DNA of 64,000 nucleotides from Pseudobacteriovorax antillogorgiicola (GTDB lineage: Bacteria > Bdellovibrionota_B > Oligoflexia > Oligoflexales > Oligoflexaceae): positions 124,001 through 188,000 of the forward strand of contig NZ_FWZT01000009.1 of the NCBI RefSeq assembly GCF_900177345.1, given 5' to 3'. Positions within the stretch are counted from its first letter, which is position 1. Each line of letters starts with the position of its first letter. Below the pieces are notes generated by a model that saw only the letters and a program-made list of their open reading frames with translations, had not been told where the DNA came from and made no database searches. Shown here one piece after another: positions 7,722-16,632 of this stretch. A program made the translations under genes and the position numbers.

Positions 7722-8746
7722 AACTAGGAATTTGGCTACCGATTTTTGGTGGATGGCTTCGCAATCGTCCAGAAGAGGGCATGAGCAGCGACTTTAATTA
7801 TTCCCGCCAGGTTGCTCAGAAAGCTGATCGACTTGGCTTCTCTACCATCTTGGTCGCGGAGCTAAACCTCAACGATATCAAAGGAGCTGGTGAACCAGTA
7901 CTCGAAGCTTGGACCACAATTTCAGCTTTGGCTGCAGTTACTGACAATATTCGCCTTATGGCTGCTATTAGGCCTGGCTATCGGCTGCCCGCTATCGTTG
8001 CGAAGATGGCAGCGAATATTGATCAGATTTCTGGAGGGCGCTTTGAAATCAATCTTGTATCAGCCTGGTGGCGGCGTGAGATGGAGATGTACACAGGTTC
8101 ATGGCTCGATCATAGTAGCCGCTATTCTCGGTCTTCAGAGTTTATTCAAATCCTCCAAGGGATGTGGAAGAACGGACCCGAAGGTTTTAGCTTATCCGGG
8201 GATTACTACCAGGTGAACGAAGCTATATTAAGCCCTAAGCCGGTTCAAGTACCAGGGATTCCGATCTTTGCGGGAGGAGAGTCTGATGCAGGCCGTAACA
8301 TGATTGCTCAGTATTGCGATAGTTACTTGATGCATGGGGACGAGCCAGATCATATAGCTCGCAACATTGCTGACATGAATGAAAGGCGTGCGAAGTTCGG
8401 CGATAAGCCTCTGAGCTATGGAATGGCAGCTTATATGATATGCCGTGAAACCGAAGAGGAAGCAGAACGGGAACGAAAATCAATTACTGATGTTGATCAA
8501 TCTCCTGAGGCTCGTCACAGCTATCAAGACTTTATCCAGCAAAGCCAACTTAAAACTAAGATTAGTATCGAGGACTATTCGGTTAGCAATCGAGGTTTAA
8601 GGCCCGGCTTAGTTGGAACGCCAGAACAGATTATCGAACGAATCAAAATCTATGAATCTCTTGGTCTTGATACCCTGCTAATCCAAGCGTCTCCTATGTT
8701 AGAAGAGTTGGATAGGATTGGAACGGCGATCATTCCACACGTATGA
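7718..8746 (+). CDS. LLM-class flavin-dependent monooxygenase, SsuD-like
   Basis: The 342-residue protein is a bacterial-luciferase-like TIM barrel. Typical segments are MKLGIWLPIFGG at the start, SGGRFEINLVSAWWRREMEMYG-type FMN/substrate loop (about residues 107-127), PVQVPGIPIFAGGESDAGR, and the C-terminal GTPEQIIERIKIYESLGLDTLLIQ. The closest familiar members are alkanesulfonate and dimethylsulfone monooxygenases (SsuD, SfnG), which use FMNH2 from a separate reductase. No ssu or sfn transporter or reductase is nearby, so sulfonate use is not supported. The four-base overlap with the ATP-grasp gene suggests instead oxidation of the ligase product or its precursor. Confidence 0.85.
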   Translation: MKLGIWLPIFGGWLRNRPEEGMSSDFNYSRQVAQKADRLGFSTILVAELNLNDIKGAGEPVLEAWTTISALAAVTDNIRLMAAIRPGYRLPAIVAKMAANIDQISGGRFEINLVSAWWRREMEMYTGSWLDHSSRYSRSSEFIQILQGMWKNGPEGFSLSGDYYQVNEAILSPKPVQVPGIPIFAGGESDAGRNMIAQYCDSYLMHGDEPDHIARNIADMNERRAKFGDKPLSYGMAAYMICRETEEEAERERKSITDVDQSPEARHSYQDFIQQSQLKTKISIEDYSVSNRGLRPGLVGTPEQIIERIKIYESLGLDTLLIQASPMLEELDRIGTAIIPHV

Positions 8747-8768
8747 AATTGAAGTTTTCAGACTCCGT

Positions 8769-10784
8769 CTATGCAGATTGAATGGTGATCAGGGATTGAT
8801 CATCTTCGATCTGTTCAATCTCGGAAATAGACTGTAGTTTCTCATTGATATATTCGATGTTTGGAAGGAAATTCCTATCGCGATCCAGGTTCCGCATGAA
8901 TCGGCGAATGCTTCTTGAACCCTCGATATAGCCATCGGTAAAGGTGAATAATAATTGGTCGTGCTCTAGTTGAATTCTTTGGTGAACACTTTGGATCGTT
9001 TCGCTAATTCCTAAGGGACTACTGCGCATCATGATAAATTGCGTGCCTTTGGATTGGTAAAGAAACCAGCCAGGACTGCCGCAATTCACAAGATCAACTC
9101 GGCCATCGCGATGCACAGAAGCTGTCGCTACTGTCGTGGTAATGTGATAGTCGAAGAGTTCAATCAAGCGGTTGTTGATCAACTGTAAGGTGCTCATCAT
9201 ATCGAGATTTCGCTTCTCGCATTCTTTCAAGATGCTCATGATACTGGCTACGGGAATGGCAGCAGATGGCCCTTTTCCCATCACGTCACCGATAAAGAAG
9301 CGCTTCTCATCTTCGGACACATCCCAGATGTAGAACCAATCCCCAGCCATTTTTAAATGGGGCTGATAAAGCATCTGATAGATAATATTGTCGATTTTGC
9401 CTTTCATCTTTTTGGGGAGCAACAACTTTTGAACTGCTTTACCAAGGGCAAGGTAGCCTTCTAGTTTCGCAATTTTGTTCGCCTCTTCAAGACGAAGAGC
9501 TTTCTCGGAGTAGTAATTGCGTTCCATAGAAATGAGTTTAATTTCATCTTGGAGACGATTATGAGCAAAGTACACTAAGCCATTGATAAAGAATATGGAT
9601 GAGGGTAGGAACCACTCTAACTGGATTGCATGATAGCTAAAAAGGTATATAGAAAGCCCAATATATAGGATTGGTGTTCCGATTAGGCCAAGCCAGAAGC
9701 CAGACACACTAGCATGAATCCCGAGGATCGTCCCAAAGATTGCCATTACAATAATAGCGATAGGAGTGATTTCCCAAGGGGTGATCCACTGGTTTTGATC
9801 GATATTTGAGATCATCGATGCAATGATCAAACCCCCAGGAATCTGTCCAAAAGGGCTGCCTTCGTGAAAGTCCGTATTCCCTGTAGCAAATGCAAGAAGT
9901 ATCAGGACGATATCCCCTTCGTTAATCTGATCCTCAGGAACCCCATCGCGGGCCCGTTCAATGAGATAACGAAGGCTTTTGGTGCGATTATAGAAGTCTA
10001 AAGGTGGGCGATGATTGATGATCACGCGACCTGTTGCTGTTAGCGGGATATCTACGTCATTAATTGAAAGACTTTTCTTACCTATGAAAACGCTAGATGC
10101 ACTATGTAGGCTGATGTGTGGAAGGACAGTGTCGGGGCTTAGCATATAAAATGGCGATATGGTGCCATCATCGTTGTAGGTGATGTGACCCTGGGCTTTA
10201 AATAAGCCGTCGTAGGCCTTCGAGTGCCCGTAAACATACCAATCTAACCGCTTATCAATGGGCAACTCCAAATCTAGGGGGTCCAGGCTTGGGTCGAGGT
10301 AGGTACTGAGTTGAAACGGGTCCGTGTCAATGTTGAGATCTTCCCGGAAGCGAATTTTGTGAGGCGTGATATAGCTACCAGTGATGACTTGAGGTGCTTT
10401 TTGTGGAATCTCTTGAAGAGGGCTTAAATTGCCCGTGGGGGTATCGGACAGCAAACCATCGATGATAATGGCTCTGGGCTTACTTTGGCTCATATTAGTC
10501 AAGAGTCGACTGAGGTCTTCCGGTGTGAGGCGGGGTCCGCCAAGAAATGAAAACGTTGAGTCGTCGAGGGCGAATATTTTTAAGCGATCGGTAATTTTTG
10601 GTGTTTGTCCTAAGTATTCTCGAACATTAAATAGGATGGGGTCCATAATTCTAGTTTTGACATAGATTTTTAGGGGACTGAAGTGGACGGTTAGAATGAG
10701 AATGGTGAGAAGAGTCGATCCACCATGGAAGAAATACCAGGACCGCCCGCTTACAAAGAACGAAGTTTTCTTGCGAATATCCAT
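8769..10784 (-). CDS. CHASE2 sensor with SpoIIE/PP2C-type phosphatase domain
   Basis: The 671-residue membrane protein has an N-terminal transmembrane segment (about 17-35), then a large extracytoplasmic CHASE2 region (LKIFALDDSTFSFLGGP, ...RAIIIDGLLSD, ...INHRPP, ...GDIVLILLA). Next are a cluster of three hydrophobic helices (about 335-405), a short coiled coil, and a C-terminal SpoIIE domain. The phosphatase motifs are AGDWFYIWDV, FFIGDVMGKGPSAAI, NCGSPGWFLY and LLFTFTDGYIEGS, with the metal-binding Asp residues present. It should sense an external cue and dephosphorylate a target Ser/Thr, such as an anti-sigma antagonist. No anti-sigma partner lies alongside. The ATG has GAGG five bases upstream. 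Confidence 0.88.
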   Translation of the reverse strand: MDIRKKTSFFVSGRSWYFFHGGSTLLTILILTVHFSPLKIYVKTRIMDPILFNVREYLGQTPKITDRLKIFALDDSTFSFLGGPRLTPEDLSRLLTNMSQSKPRAIIIDGLLSDTPTGNLSPLQEIPQKAPQVITGSYITPHKIRFREDLNIDTDPFQLSTYLDPSLDPLDLELPIDKRLDWYVYGHSKAYDGLFKAQGHITYNDDGTISPFYMLSPDTVLPHISLHSASSVFIGKKSLSINDVDIPLTATGRVIINHRPPLDFYNRTKSLRYLIERARDGVPEDQINEGDIVLILLAFATGNTDFHEGSPFGQIPGGLIIASMISNIDQNQWITPWEITPIAIIVMAIFGTILGIHASVSGFWLGLIGTPILYIGLSIYLFSYHAIQLEWFLPSSIFFINGLVYFAHNRLQDEIKLISMERNYYSEKALRLEEANKIAKLEGYLALGKAVQKLLLPKKMKGKIDNIIYQMLYQPHLKMAGDWFYIWDVSEDEKRFFIGDVMGKGPSAAIPVASIMSILKECEKRNLDMMSTLQLINNRLIELFDYHITTTVATASVHRDGRVDLVNCGSPGWFLYQSKGTQFIMMRSSPLGISETIQSVHQRIQLEHDQLLFTFTDGYIEGSRSIRRFMRNLDRDRNFLPNIEYINEKLQSISEIEQIEDDQSLITIQSA

Positions 10785-10980
10785 CTATGCCTCGATTATC
10801 TCAATACAGATTATCGTCCCATCCATGGCGAATCTGAGATAGGCATCGAAGGCGATGATTATGCTTTTGAATTCATTAGGGAAAATGTTCTCAGCCGGGC
10901 GCTGACCGAGACATTCGAGGGAGGCTCTTAAGCCAAGTAAGAAGATTTGCCAAGTCGGTGACTTGAAACCTAAACTCAGG

Positions 10981-11817
10981 CTAAAAATCGCTCACAAGAT
11001 TGACCCACTCTGGGTGATCAATAAACGGATTTCGATTGCCTTGAATTTGGAATAGCCTATGGGCTCTCAACCTCTCTTCATCATCGACCACAAAATTTTT
11101 CGACCAGTGACGAAGAGTCTGTTCTTGAGAATAGTCAATTTTAAGATCATAAGTGATCGAAATATAGAACATGGCTCTGGCGACAACGCCCTTGTGAGAA
11201 TCAGGTGGCTCAAACCCTCGGGAGCACACGCGCCAGTTGTCCCCATCGCCTCCGCAATCGGCAAATGGGAGGCTACCGCGGGTCGAATTTACGGTGCTCA
11301 TTGTTGGAAACAGGTGCATAAGATCAGCTTTGCTTTCCCAGTATCGACTCCCCCGCTTGAGACCCGATTGAGGAAAGGTATGTTCAGTGTTTGCCAGGGT
11401 ATGTTTAGGAACTCCCTGATGAGGCACCACCACTGTTTTTAATGAGTAGACGGTGCGCACCATTCGGGAGCCTTGTGACGTTTCAATCACATCGACTTCT
11501 TGAAACATAGCTTCCCGTGCCCGGTCATAGCTCATAAACCGAGCATTGAGTCGAGCGTACTCTTGTAAAATACTGCGGCAGTCGCCATAGCTGTGACAGC
11601 TCTTGATATCTTCGAACTGATATTCACTTTGATATTGCTGATAGTCTTTTGGAAGAGGGGAAGATTTGGCTAGAGACACGGATGAAAGCGAAGGAAGAAA
11701 CATTGAGAGCACAAGAAGGGAGCGTAAACAAGGGGGATAAGAAAGCCAAGGAGACGTTTGCGTGAATGGCGTCGTCGCCTTTTTGAACCCCAATCTCATA
11801 ATTTTGGCAATAGTCAT
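10981..11817 (-). CDS. Secreted endonuclease I family nuclease
   Basis: The 278-residue protein has a long N-terminal signal region (hydrophobic core LLVLSMFLPSLSSVSLA, about residues 34-50). The endonuclease I signature follows: NTEHTFPQS (about 144-152), DLMHLFP, NSTRGSLPFADC, FEPPDSHKGVVARAMFY, and QGNRNPFIDHPEW close to the C-terminus. In this family the His and Asn/Glu residues of these motifs bind the metal and cut DNA non-specifically, in the periplasm or outside the cell. For a predatory or scavenging bacterium it would supply nucleotides. An AGGAG RBS precedes the ATG. It stands alone. Confidence 0.9.
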   Translation of the reverse strand: MTIAKIMRLGFKKATTPFTQTSPWLSYPPCLRSLLVLSMFLPSLSSVSLAKSSPLPKDYQQYQSEYQFEDIKSCHSYGDCRSILQEYARLNARFMSYDRAREAMFQEVDVIETSQGSRMVRTVYSLKTVVVPHQGVPKHTLANTEHTFPQSGLKRGSRYWESKADLMHLFPTMSTVNSTRGSLPFADCGGDGDNWRVCSRGFEPPDSHKGVVARAMFYISITYDLKIDYSQEQTLRHWSKNFVVDDEERLRAHRLFQIQGNRNPFIDHPEWVNLVSDF

Positions 11818-12096
11818 CTCTTCTCCTGTAGTCAGGCATTAGGTGCCCGGTAGAGACGCTGAACCTGATTATCAGCTTATACAAGTCATAAAGATCGCTT
11901 CAATTTGCGCGGCGAAGTTAACAGCTCTTAAACTGTAATTCAAGATCTTAGTGGAATGAATTTATCTAATTTCATCTTTTGCCATCGACCTATCTCAGAA
12001 GCACCGATCAGTAAGGAACAGTCCTCTTTTCTCCGTTTCTGGATTCGTGATCCTATGTTATAAGTCTGCTGGCTTTGAGAAAAGGGAGTTTGGAAC

Positions 12097-12852
12097 TTGC
12101 AATTAGCTGAAAAAATTAGAAAAAAGATCGTTTCGGGGCTTAGCGATTACAGTATGATCCAGCCGGGAGACCGCGTCATGGTTGCTGTTTCAGGCGGGAA
12201 AGACTCATCGATATTGTTGATGATGCTCCATGAGATCCAGAAACGCTCGAAGATTCCGTTTGAGATTCATGCTGTTCTTTTGGATCAAAAGCAGCCTGGT
12301 TTTAACTGCGAAAGATTCGCCTCTTGGCTAGAAAGCTTGGGTTATCAACTAACAGTTGTTGAGGAAGATACCTACTCGATCGTGACTGATAAAGTTGCTG
12401 AGGGTAAAGCCTTCTGTGGTCTTTGCTCTCGATTGCGTCGGGGTATCCTCTACAATTACGCTGCTGAACATGGTTTTAATAAGATTGCACTAGGTCATCA
12501 TCGAGACGACTTGATCGAAACCGTGTTGCTGAACATGTTTTTCAACGGCCGGATTTCTTCTATGCCGCCAAAGCTAAAGTCAGACGACGGCCGAAACATC
12601 GTCATCAGGCCACTCGTTTATGTTCCAGAAAAAATGTTGATTGACTATGCAAAAGAACTGGACTTTCCGATTATTCCTTGTAACCTTTGCGGTTCTCAGG
12701 AAAATCTTCAGCGAGCGAAGGTCAAGGGCCTCCTGCGAAAGCTAGAAACAGATAATCCAGACATTGGATCTAGTATGTTGAAATCACTGCAAAATATTAG
12801 AGCTTCTCAGTTGATGGATCGTGATCTATGGAGCTTCGATAGCCTTTCCTAG
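12097..12852 (+). CDS. ttcA: tRNA 2-thiocytidine(32) synthetase TtcA
   Basis: The 251-residue PP-loop ATPase thiolates cytidine 32 in tRNA. The PP-loop SGGKDS is at residues 32-37. Two CxxC pairs, CGLC (107-110) and CNLC (195-198), are those that hold the iron-sulfur cluster in this family. ALGHHRDDLIETVLLNMFF and GRISSMPPKL are further TtcA hallmarks. The start is TTG at 12097, chosen because GGGAG lies eight bases upstream and the residues from there match the family N-terminus. It is shorter than E. coli TtcA (about 310 residues) mainly at the ends. It is monocistronic, with a hairpin after the stop. Confidence 0.93.
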   Translation: MQLAEKIRKKIVSGLSDYSMIQPGDRVMVAVSGGKDSSILLMMLHEIQKRSKIPFEIHAVLLDQKQPGFNCERFASWLESLGYQLTVVEEDTYSIVTDKVAEGKAFCGLCSRLRRGILYNYAAEHGFNKIALGHHRDDLIETVLLNMFFNGRISSMPPKLKSDDGRNIVIRPLVYVPEKMLIDYAKELDFPIIPCNLCGSQENLQRAKVKGLLRKLETDNPDIGSSMLKSLQNIRASQLMDRDLWSFDSLS

Positions 12853-12862
12853 TTTCAAAGTT

Positions 12863-12883
12863 AGCACTTTTGCAATAAGTGCT
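12863..12883 (+). terminator. Hairpin after ttcA
   Basis: AGCACTT / AAGTGCT forms a perfect 7-bp stem with a 7-base loop, ten bases after the ttcA stop. Only a weak T-stretch follows, so termination is likely but not certain. Confidence 0.45.
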
Positions 12884-13016
12884 GGCCCTTTAAAAGCTAT
12901 ATTTATGCAATCTTTCATAAATATTAATCGATTTTATGAGGGGCATTGTTAGATAATCGTCGTAATCTAAGAGGCTAACCTCTAGCCACTCACACATCTC
13001 ACTTAGGAAGACGACG

Positions 13017-13556
13017 ATGATCCCTAAATTCATGTTCGCATTCATCGCTTGGAGTGCTGTGTCCAATGCCTATGGTCTCAGCTATCAGAAGGCCTATCAA
13101 CTTGTTGTCGAGCAAGGGGAGTCTATGACTTTCTCTTCAAGCAACCACGGGGCTTTGTGTGAGCTACTCGCCGTAGAGAAGGTACAAGAACTCTACCCTT
13201 ATGCTCAAGTTGAATCAGGGATCAAGTACGGACCTAGATTTGGCAACATTAAGGGCGAGCTTGATGTGGTGGTGTTCGAAGGTGGCCAAGCGTCTACTGT
13301 GATCGAAGTAAAGTGCTCTAAAAATTATTCCTCAGCTGCAAATAAGGCAAATTCTCAGTTGAATCGATTTAAATCTGTAGCTGGTGACTGTGACTACGAC
13401 TATTGGTCCGAATGGGAAGATTATAGCTGCGAAGATTTCCAGGCTGCTGGAACGACCTTCACTAAGATGTCCTATGCTGATGCCTATCAGTTCGAAATGA
13501 GTTTCGATCTGACTCGATCAGATATCTTACGCTTGATCCAAGACCTCTCGTACTAA
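13017..13556 (+). CDS. Exported PD-(D/E)XK nuclease-like protein
   Basis: The 179-residue protein begins with a signal peptide (MIPKFMFAFIAWSAVSNAYG). The mature part reads as a restriction-endonuclease-like fold: a helix with Glu (CELLAVEKV), then GELDVVVFEGG followed by TVIEVKCSKN. This is the order E...D...ExK found in PD-(D/E)XK nucleases such as YraN, Mrr and resolvases. Cysteines at CSKN, GDCDYD and YSCED may form disulfides, consistent with export. An exported nuclease of this superfamily is unusual. If active it would cut DNA in the periplasm or outside the cell, like the endonuclease I encoded 1.2 kb upstream. The fold assignment rests on the motif pattern only. Confidence 0.6.
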   Translation: MIPKFMFAFIAWSAVSNAYGLSYQKAYQLVVEQGESMTFSSSNHGALCELLAVEKVQELYPYAQVESGIKYGPRFGNIKGELDVVVFEGGQASTVIEVKCSKNYSSAANKANSQLNRFKSVAGDCDYDYWSEWEDYSCEDFQAAGTTFTKMSYADAYQFEMSFDLTRSDILRLIQDLSY

Positions 13557-13643
13557 AACTTCGATTTTTCAAATCCGCGTTTAATATTATTAATCCAGGG
13601 ATTGACTTCAAAAAACTGAAGTCGATTGAATACAAACACAATT

Positions 13644-13658
13644 GGGCCCCGCAGGCCC
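13644..13658. other. GC-rich hairpin in intergenic DNA
   Basis: GGGCC / GGCCC forms a 5-bp stem with a 5-base loop, about 90 bases after the stop of the nuclease-like gene. No T-tract follows. The rest of 13557-13838 shows no gene I can support. Confidence 0.3.
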
Positions 13659-13838
13659 TATTGGTGCTACAGCTGGTCCAATTTAATATTTCGATGCTTG
13701 TCAACCCATTAAAGCACTCCTTCAATCAACTAAGACTATAATCTGACAGCCTATTGCTGCAATTCTTGGTTAATGTTTAAAAATTTTCGCTAGAATTCCG
13801 ATAACCCAGAGGTTGTCCGCTTAACAAAGGGAGATCGT

Positions 13839-14537
13839 ATGTTTTCATGGGCCTTGAGTGCCGTACTGCTCATTGTCGCTGGCTCTGCCCAAGCGCGTTA
13901 CAATTGGAAAGCCAATCAATGGGAACAGGTGAAAGTTGAAGACGGTATCTCCGTCTATCGTAAAAGCTTCGAAGACTCAAATGTCAAAGGGGTTGCTGGA
14001 GCAGCTTTGATTGATGCGCCAGCCTCAAAGATAGTCTGGGTCCTGATGGATCACGAGCATAAAGACGATTGGGTTGATAAGTTTCGCGACGCCCGGACTA
14101 TTGAGACTCCTAGCCGATTGACGAGTATCCAATATGCTGCGTTCAGTATGCCGTTTCCCGTTAGCGATCGGGACTTTGTCTATGCTTACGAGTTTCAATA
14201 CCATAGTAATAGAAATATGATCGAGGTTGATGTGAAGTCGGTCGAGCATAAGTCTGCGCCTGAAGATGATTCGGTTGGTGTTCGAGGTGAAATCATCATG
14301 GGCAAGTACCGACTCTACCCCTCTAAAAATGGTAAACAGACCTACGTCGAGGTAGAATATCTAGCAGACCCTAAAGGGTTGTTGCCTTCATGGATTGTGA
14401 ACATCGTCCAAAAGAACTGGCCCTATAAAACCATTAAAGGGCTACGCAAGCAAGTGCAGAAGTCCTTTGTTGGACACCATGATATCGTCACTCGTGGCTT
14501 GGGTGTGCAGGCACTTGGGCTTCGCCAAAAGAAGTGA
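13839..14537 (+). CDS. Exported START-domain lipid-binding-like protein
   Basis: The 232-residue product has a signal peptide (MFSWALSAVLLIVAGSAQA). A START/SRPBCC domain fills the rest: WEQVKVEDGISVYRKSF, IDAPASKIVWVLMDHEHKDDWVDKF, MPFPVSDRDFVYAY, VEVEYLADPKGLLPSWIVN, and a final helix TIKGLRKQVQK. The segment PFPVSDRDFV is a strong hallmark of bacterial START proteins, which hold a lipid or other hydrophobic ligand in a deep pocket. The export signal places it in the periplasm, perhaps in lipid transfer. A GGGAG RBS precedes the ATG and a strong terminator follows. Confidence 0.85.
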   Translation: MFSWALSAVLLIVAGSAQARYNWKANQWEQVKVEDGISVYRKSFEDSNVKGVAGAALIDAPASKIVWVLMDHEHKDDWVDKFRDARTIETPSRLTSIQYAAFSMPFPVSDRDFVYAYEFQYHSNRNMIEVDVKSVEHKSAPEDDSVGVRGEIIMGKYRLYPSKNGKQTYVEVEYLADPKGLLPSWIVNIVQKNWPYKTIKGLRKQVQKSFVGHHDIVTRGLGVQALGLRQKK

Positions 14538-14567
14538 TCCCACTTATATTATAATTATCACTAAGGT

Positions 14568-14594
14568 GCCTGGGTTAAAACCCAGGCTCTTTTT
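14568..14594 (+). terminator. Rho-independent terminator
   Basis: GCCTGGGTT / AACCCAGGC makes a 9-bp stem (14568-14576 and 14579-14587) followed by TCTTTTT. It lies 30 bases after the START-protein stop and right at the end of the convergent gene. Confidence 0.85.
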
Positions 14595-15777
14595 ATGGGC
14601 GATCAATTGGAGTCGGTACAGGTGGCCACGGTGCGGGGTACCGTGTGGGGTCAAACGTAAGAGCATCACCAATACGAATAGCCTTCTGCCCTGTTCTTAC
14701 AAATACAATAGCACCCTCATGAATAGGATATCCCAGGGTAGAGCGCAGGCCCTTGCGAGGTCCGAAGAAGCCAACCACGTGGCCTTTTACACGTTTATCA
14801 CCACTTTCGATATAGACTCGATCATTGACCTTTAGGCCCCAAGCTCGGCCCTTATCCAAGTAGGCCCAGGCTCCATAGATGGATGCCACTCTTGGGCTAG
14901 ATTCTGGGTCTAGTGCCTGCGCTTCTAAGGCTAGCTGAGCTATGAGTTTCTCAGCAGTGACGAGTTCTTGTAGGGGGCGTTTTATATTCCAGGTAACAGC
15001 TTCTCCAATCCAGTTTCCGAATACGCTCTCAGAGATTTCCCCATAGGCTTGCCAGCGATCGTCGAGCTTACGCCAGTCCAGATGAATCGTTCGGTTGGCT
15101 CGGCTTAGTCTTTGCTGGGGCATCATAATCTTTTTGATGAAGCTAGTGTTCTCCGTCCCGACGAATTGCTGGATAGGGTGCTGTGCAAAAAGTTTCTGGG
15201 AAAATGCTACGTTTAAGCAGTGGTCTGCACCTAGGTTACTATCGTTGCTACTCCTCTTGAGCGCCAACTTCAGTTTTAGGGGGGATTTACGGGGTGATCG
15301 CTGCAATTCAGGCCACTTATTAATAGCATTATTGATCTGGTTTTTGGTCACGTCTTGGTCGCGATCCAGTAAGCCCTGAATAGGGAAGGTGCTTTGTGCG
15401 GAGTAGTTTACAAGCCCAGTGCGTATAGGCCCAGACTGAAGGAAAGTATAGGCTTGATCATCAATGCGACACAGAATCGGCTGCAAAAAAAAGTCAGTGT
15501 TTGCCTGATCTCTTGCTTTTCCCTGGACAAAGAGTCGAGCATGGTGCTTCTGGTTGATGGTTAGCTTCAAGCCCTCAACCTCATCAAGCGGCACTCCTTG
15601 GTTCAGATATCGATCTCGAATGGCTTGCCAAGATTCCTCTAAAGCGTCTTTCATCCAGAACTGTCGATCGGCATCAATACCAATGACCTTCCAAGGCATG
15701 AGATATCCCGTTCCAGCTTGCTGGCCGAAAGCCAGGCTGGTAGAAAGGAATATCAATATGGCGATCGATACAAGCAT
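14593..15777 (-). CDS. Exported protein of unknown function, with a C-terminal SH3/barrel-like part
   Basis: The 394-residue protein has a signal peptide (MLVSIAILIFLSTSLAFGQ). The N-terminal two-thirds has no recognised family; it contains one paired-cysteine candidate (PILCRID and DHCLNV). The last 90 residues (VASIYGAWAYLDKGRAWGLKVNDRVYIES...KGHVVGFFGPR...GAIVFVRTGQKAIRIGDALTF) look like the small beta-barrel at the end of FlgT-type and other envelope proteins. That similarity is a guess from the strand pattern. The ATG at 15777 lacks a strong RBS. It stands alone, convergent with the START gene. Confidence 0.6.
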   Translation of the reverse strand: MLVSIAILIFLSTSLAFGQQAGTGYLMPWKVIGIDADRQFWMKDALEESWQAIRDRYLNQGVPLDEVEGLKLTINQKHHARLFVQGKARDQANTDFFLQPILCRIDDQAYTFLQSGPIRTGLVNYSAQSTFPIQGLLDRDQDVTKNQINNAINKWPELQRSPRKSPLKLKLALKRSSNDSNLGADHCLNVAFSQKLFAQHPIQQFVGTENTSFIKKIMMPQQRLSRANRTIHLDWRKLDDRWQAYGEISESVFGNWIGEAVTWNIKRPLQELVTAEKLIAQLALEAQALDPESSPRVASIYGAWAYLDKGRAWGLKVNDRVYIESGDKRVKGHVVGFFGPRKGLRSTLGYPIHEGAIVFVRTGQKAIRIGDALTFDPTRYPAPWPPVPTPIDRP

Positions 15778-15813
15778 AGCTCTGTATCGGCCAACGAGTA
15801 TATAATTTGACAG

Positions 15814-16620
15814 TCATCCCGCTTGAGAAAGGTGAAGTTTTTTATTCTCTTCGAGAAGAAACTCCAAGTAACTCAGTTCCAAGGGCTTGATCATAATGTG
15901 ATGAAGGGGGTTTTTAAGGCGCTTCTTAAACTCTCCAGCAACAGTGAGTCGTTGGGTTAGAAATATCACATGGCTCCCGGTACTTATCGCTTTTGTAAGA
16001 AGTATAGGGCCTTGGTCTCCATAGTCGTCATCAAGGTCGAAGAGAAGAAGGCTCTTATGATTATGGGCTTTTTGGATCAGCTCCTCGTAGCTACCCTCCA
16101 TGTCGATAGAGTAGTCCATTGATTCAAACACCTTGCGGTACTTCGCTCGACTGATTTTATTCGACATGACAATGGTCAGGCGATATCGCTTTTCGTGGCT
16201 TTGGCTACCATCTTTGGACTTTTCTTGATTATGGACCCAGATCCTAAACATATCTGTTGACGTCAACATACCCACCAAATTAGCGGTCTGAGGCTCCTGA
16301 CCAGAAAGGACTGGAAAGTGACGGATTCCAAGCTTCTGATGGAGTTTAGCGATATCCTGTTCTAGGTGCTCAACCCGAACAAAACTTACAGGCCGTGTCA
16401 TCACCGTAATCACTTTAGCCTTGAGCTTGTCTGCCTTGGAGATGAGGGTAAACTTTCTCACAATGTCACGTTCTGTGACAATTCCCACGATTTCATCATG
16501 GTCATTGACGACAAGAACACTCGATACCTGATCGTCGATCATACGATTGACTAGGTCTTCCATAGCATCTGACTGATGCGCAATAATCACGGAAGGGCTT
16601 ATGATAGAAGATGCTTCCAC
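15814..16620 (-). CDS. CBS-pair protein with a degenerate receiver-like domain
   Basis: The 268-residue cytoplasmic protein carries two CBS motifs (VSSVLVVNDHDEIVGIVTERDIVRKF, here about residues 32-57, and LGIRHFPVLSGQEPQTANLVGMLTSTDMF, about 95-123). Such pairs usually bind adenine nucleotides. After a linker (about 130-145) comes an alpha/beta domain with LLLFDLDDDYGDQGP, HVIFLTQ and HIMIKPLE. This resembles a CheY receiver (DxD near strand 3, Thr after strand 4, Lys-Pro after strand 5). The GTG start lies 12 bases after the stop of the histidine kinase gene, so the two are co-transcribed. It may be the kinase's partner, with ligand binding by CBS tuning the output. No DNA-binding domain is seen. 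Confidence 0.75.
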   Translation of the reverse strand: MEASSIISPSVIIAHQSDAMEDLVNRMIDDQVSSVLVVNDHDEIVGIVTERDIVRKFTLISKADKLKAKVITVMTRPVSFVRVEHLEQDIAKLHQKLGIRHFPVLSGQEPQTANLVGMLTSTDMFRIWVHNQEKSKDGSQSHEKRYRLTIVMSNKISRAKYRKVFESMDYSIDMEGSYEELIQKAHNHKSLLLFDLDDDYGDQGPILLTKAISTGSHVIFLTQRLTVAGEFKKRLKNPLHHIMIKPLELSYLEFLLEENKKLHLSQAG

Positions 16621-16632
16621 GGCCTTTCATCC

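Noticed and set aside
7718-8746. SsuD alkanesulfonate monooxygenase proper
   Set aside because: No ssu transporter or NAD(P)H:FMN reductase nearby; only the enzyme family is supported.
10725-10931. Open frame of 68 codons on the plus strand at the start of the CHASE2-SpoIIE gene
   Set aside because: Overlaps the 5' end of a well-supported gene; composition and lack of RBS do not support coding.
13462-13725. Minus-strand frame of 87 codons
   Set aside because: Half lies antisense to the nuclease-like gene; no RBS or recognisable protein features.
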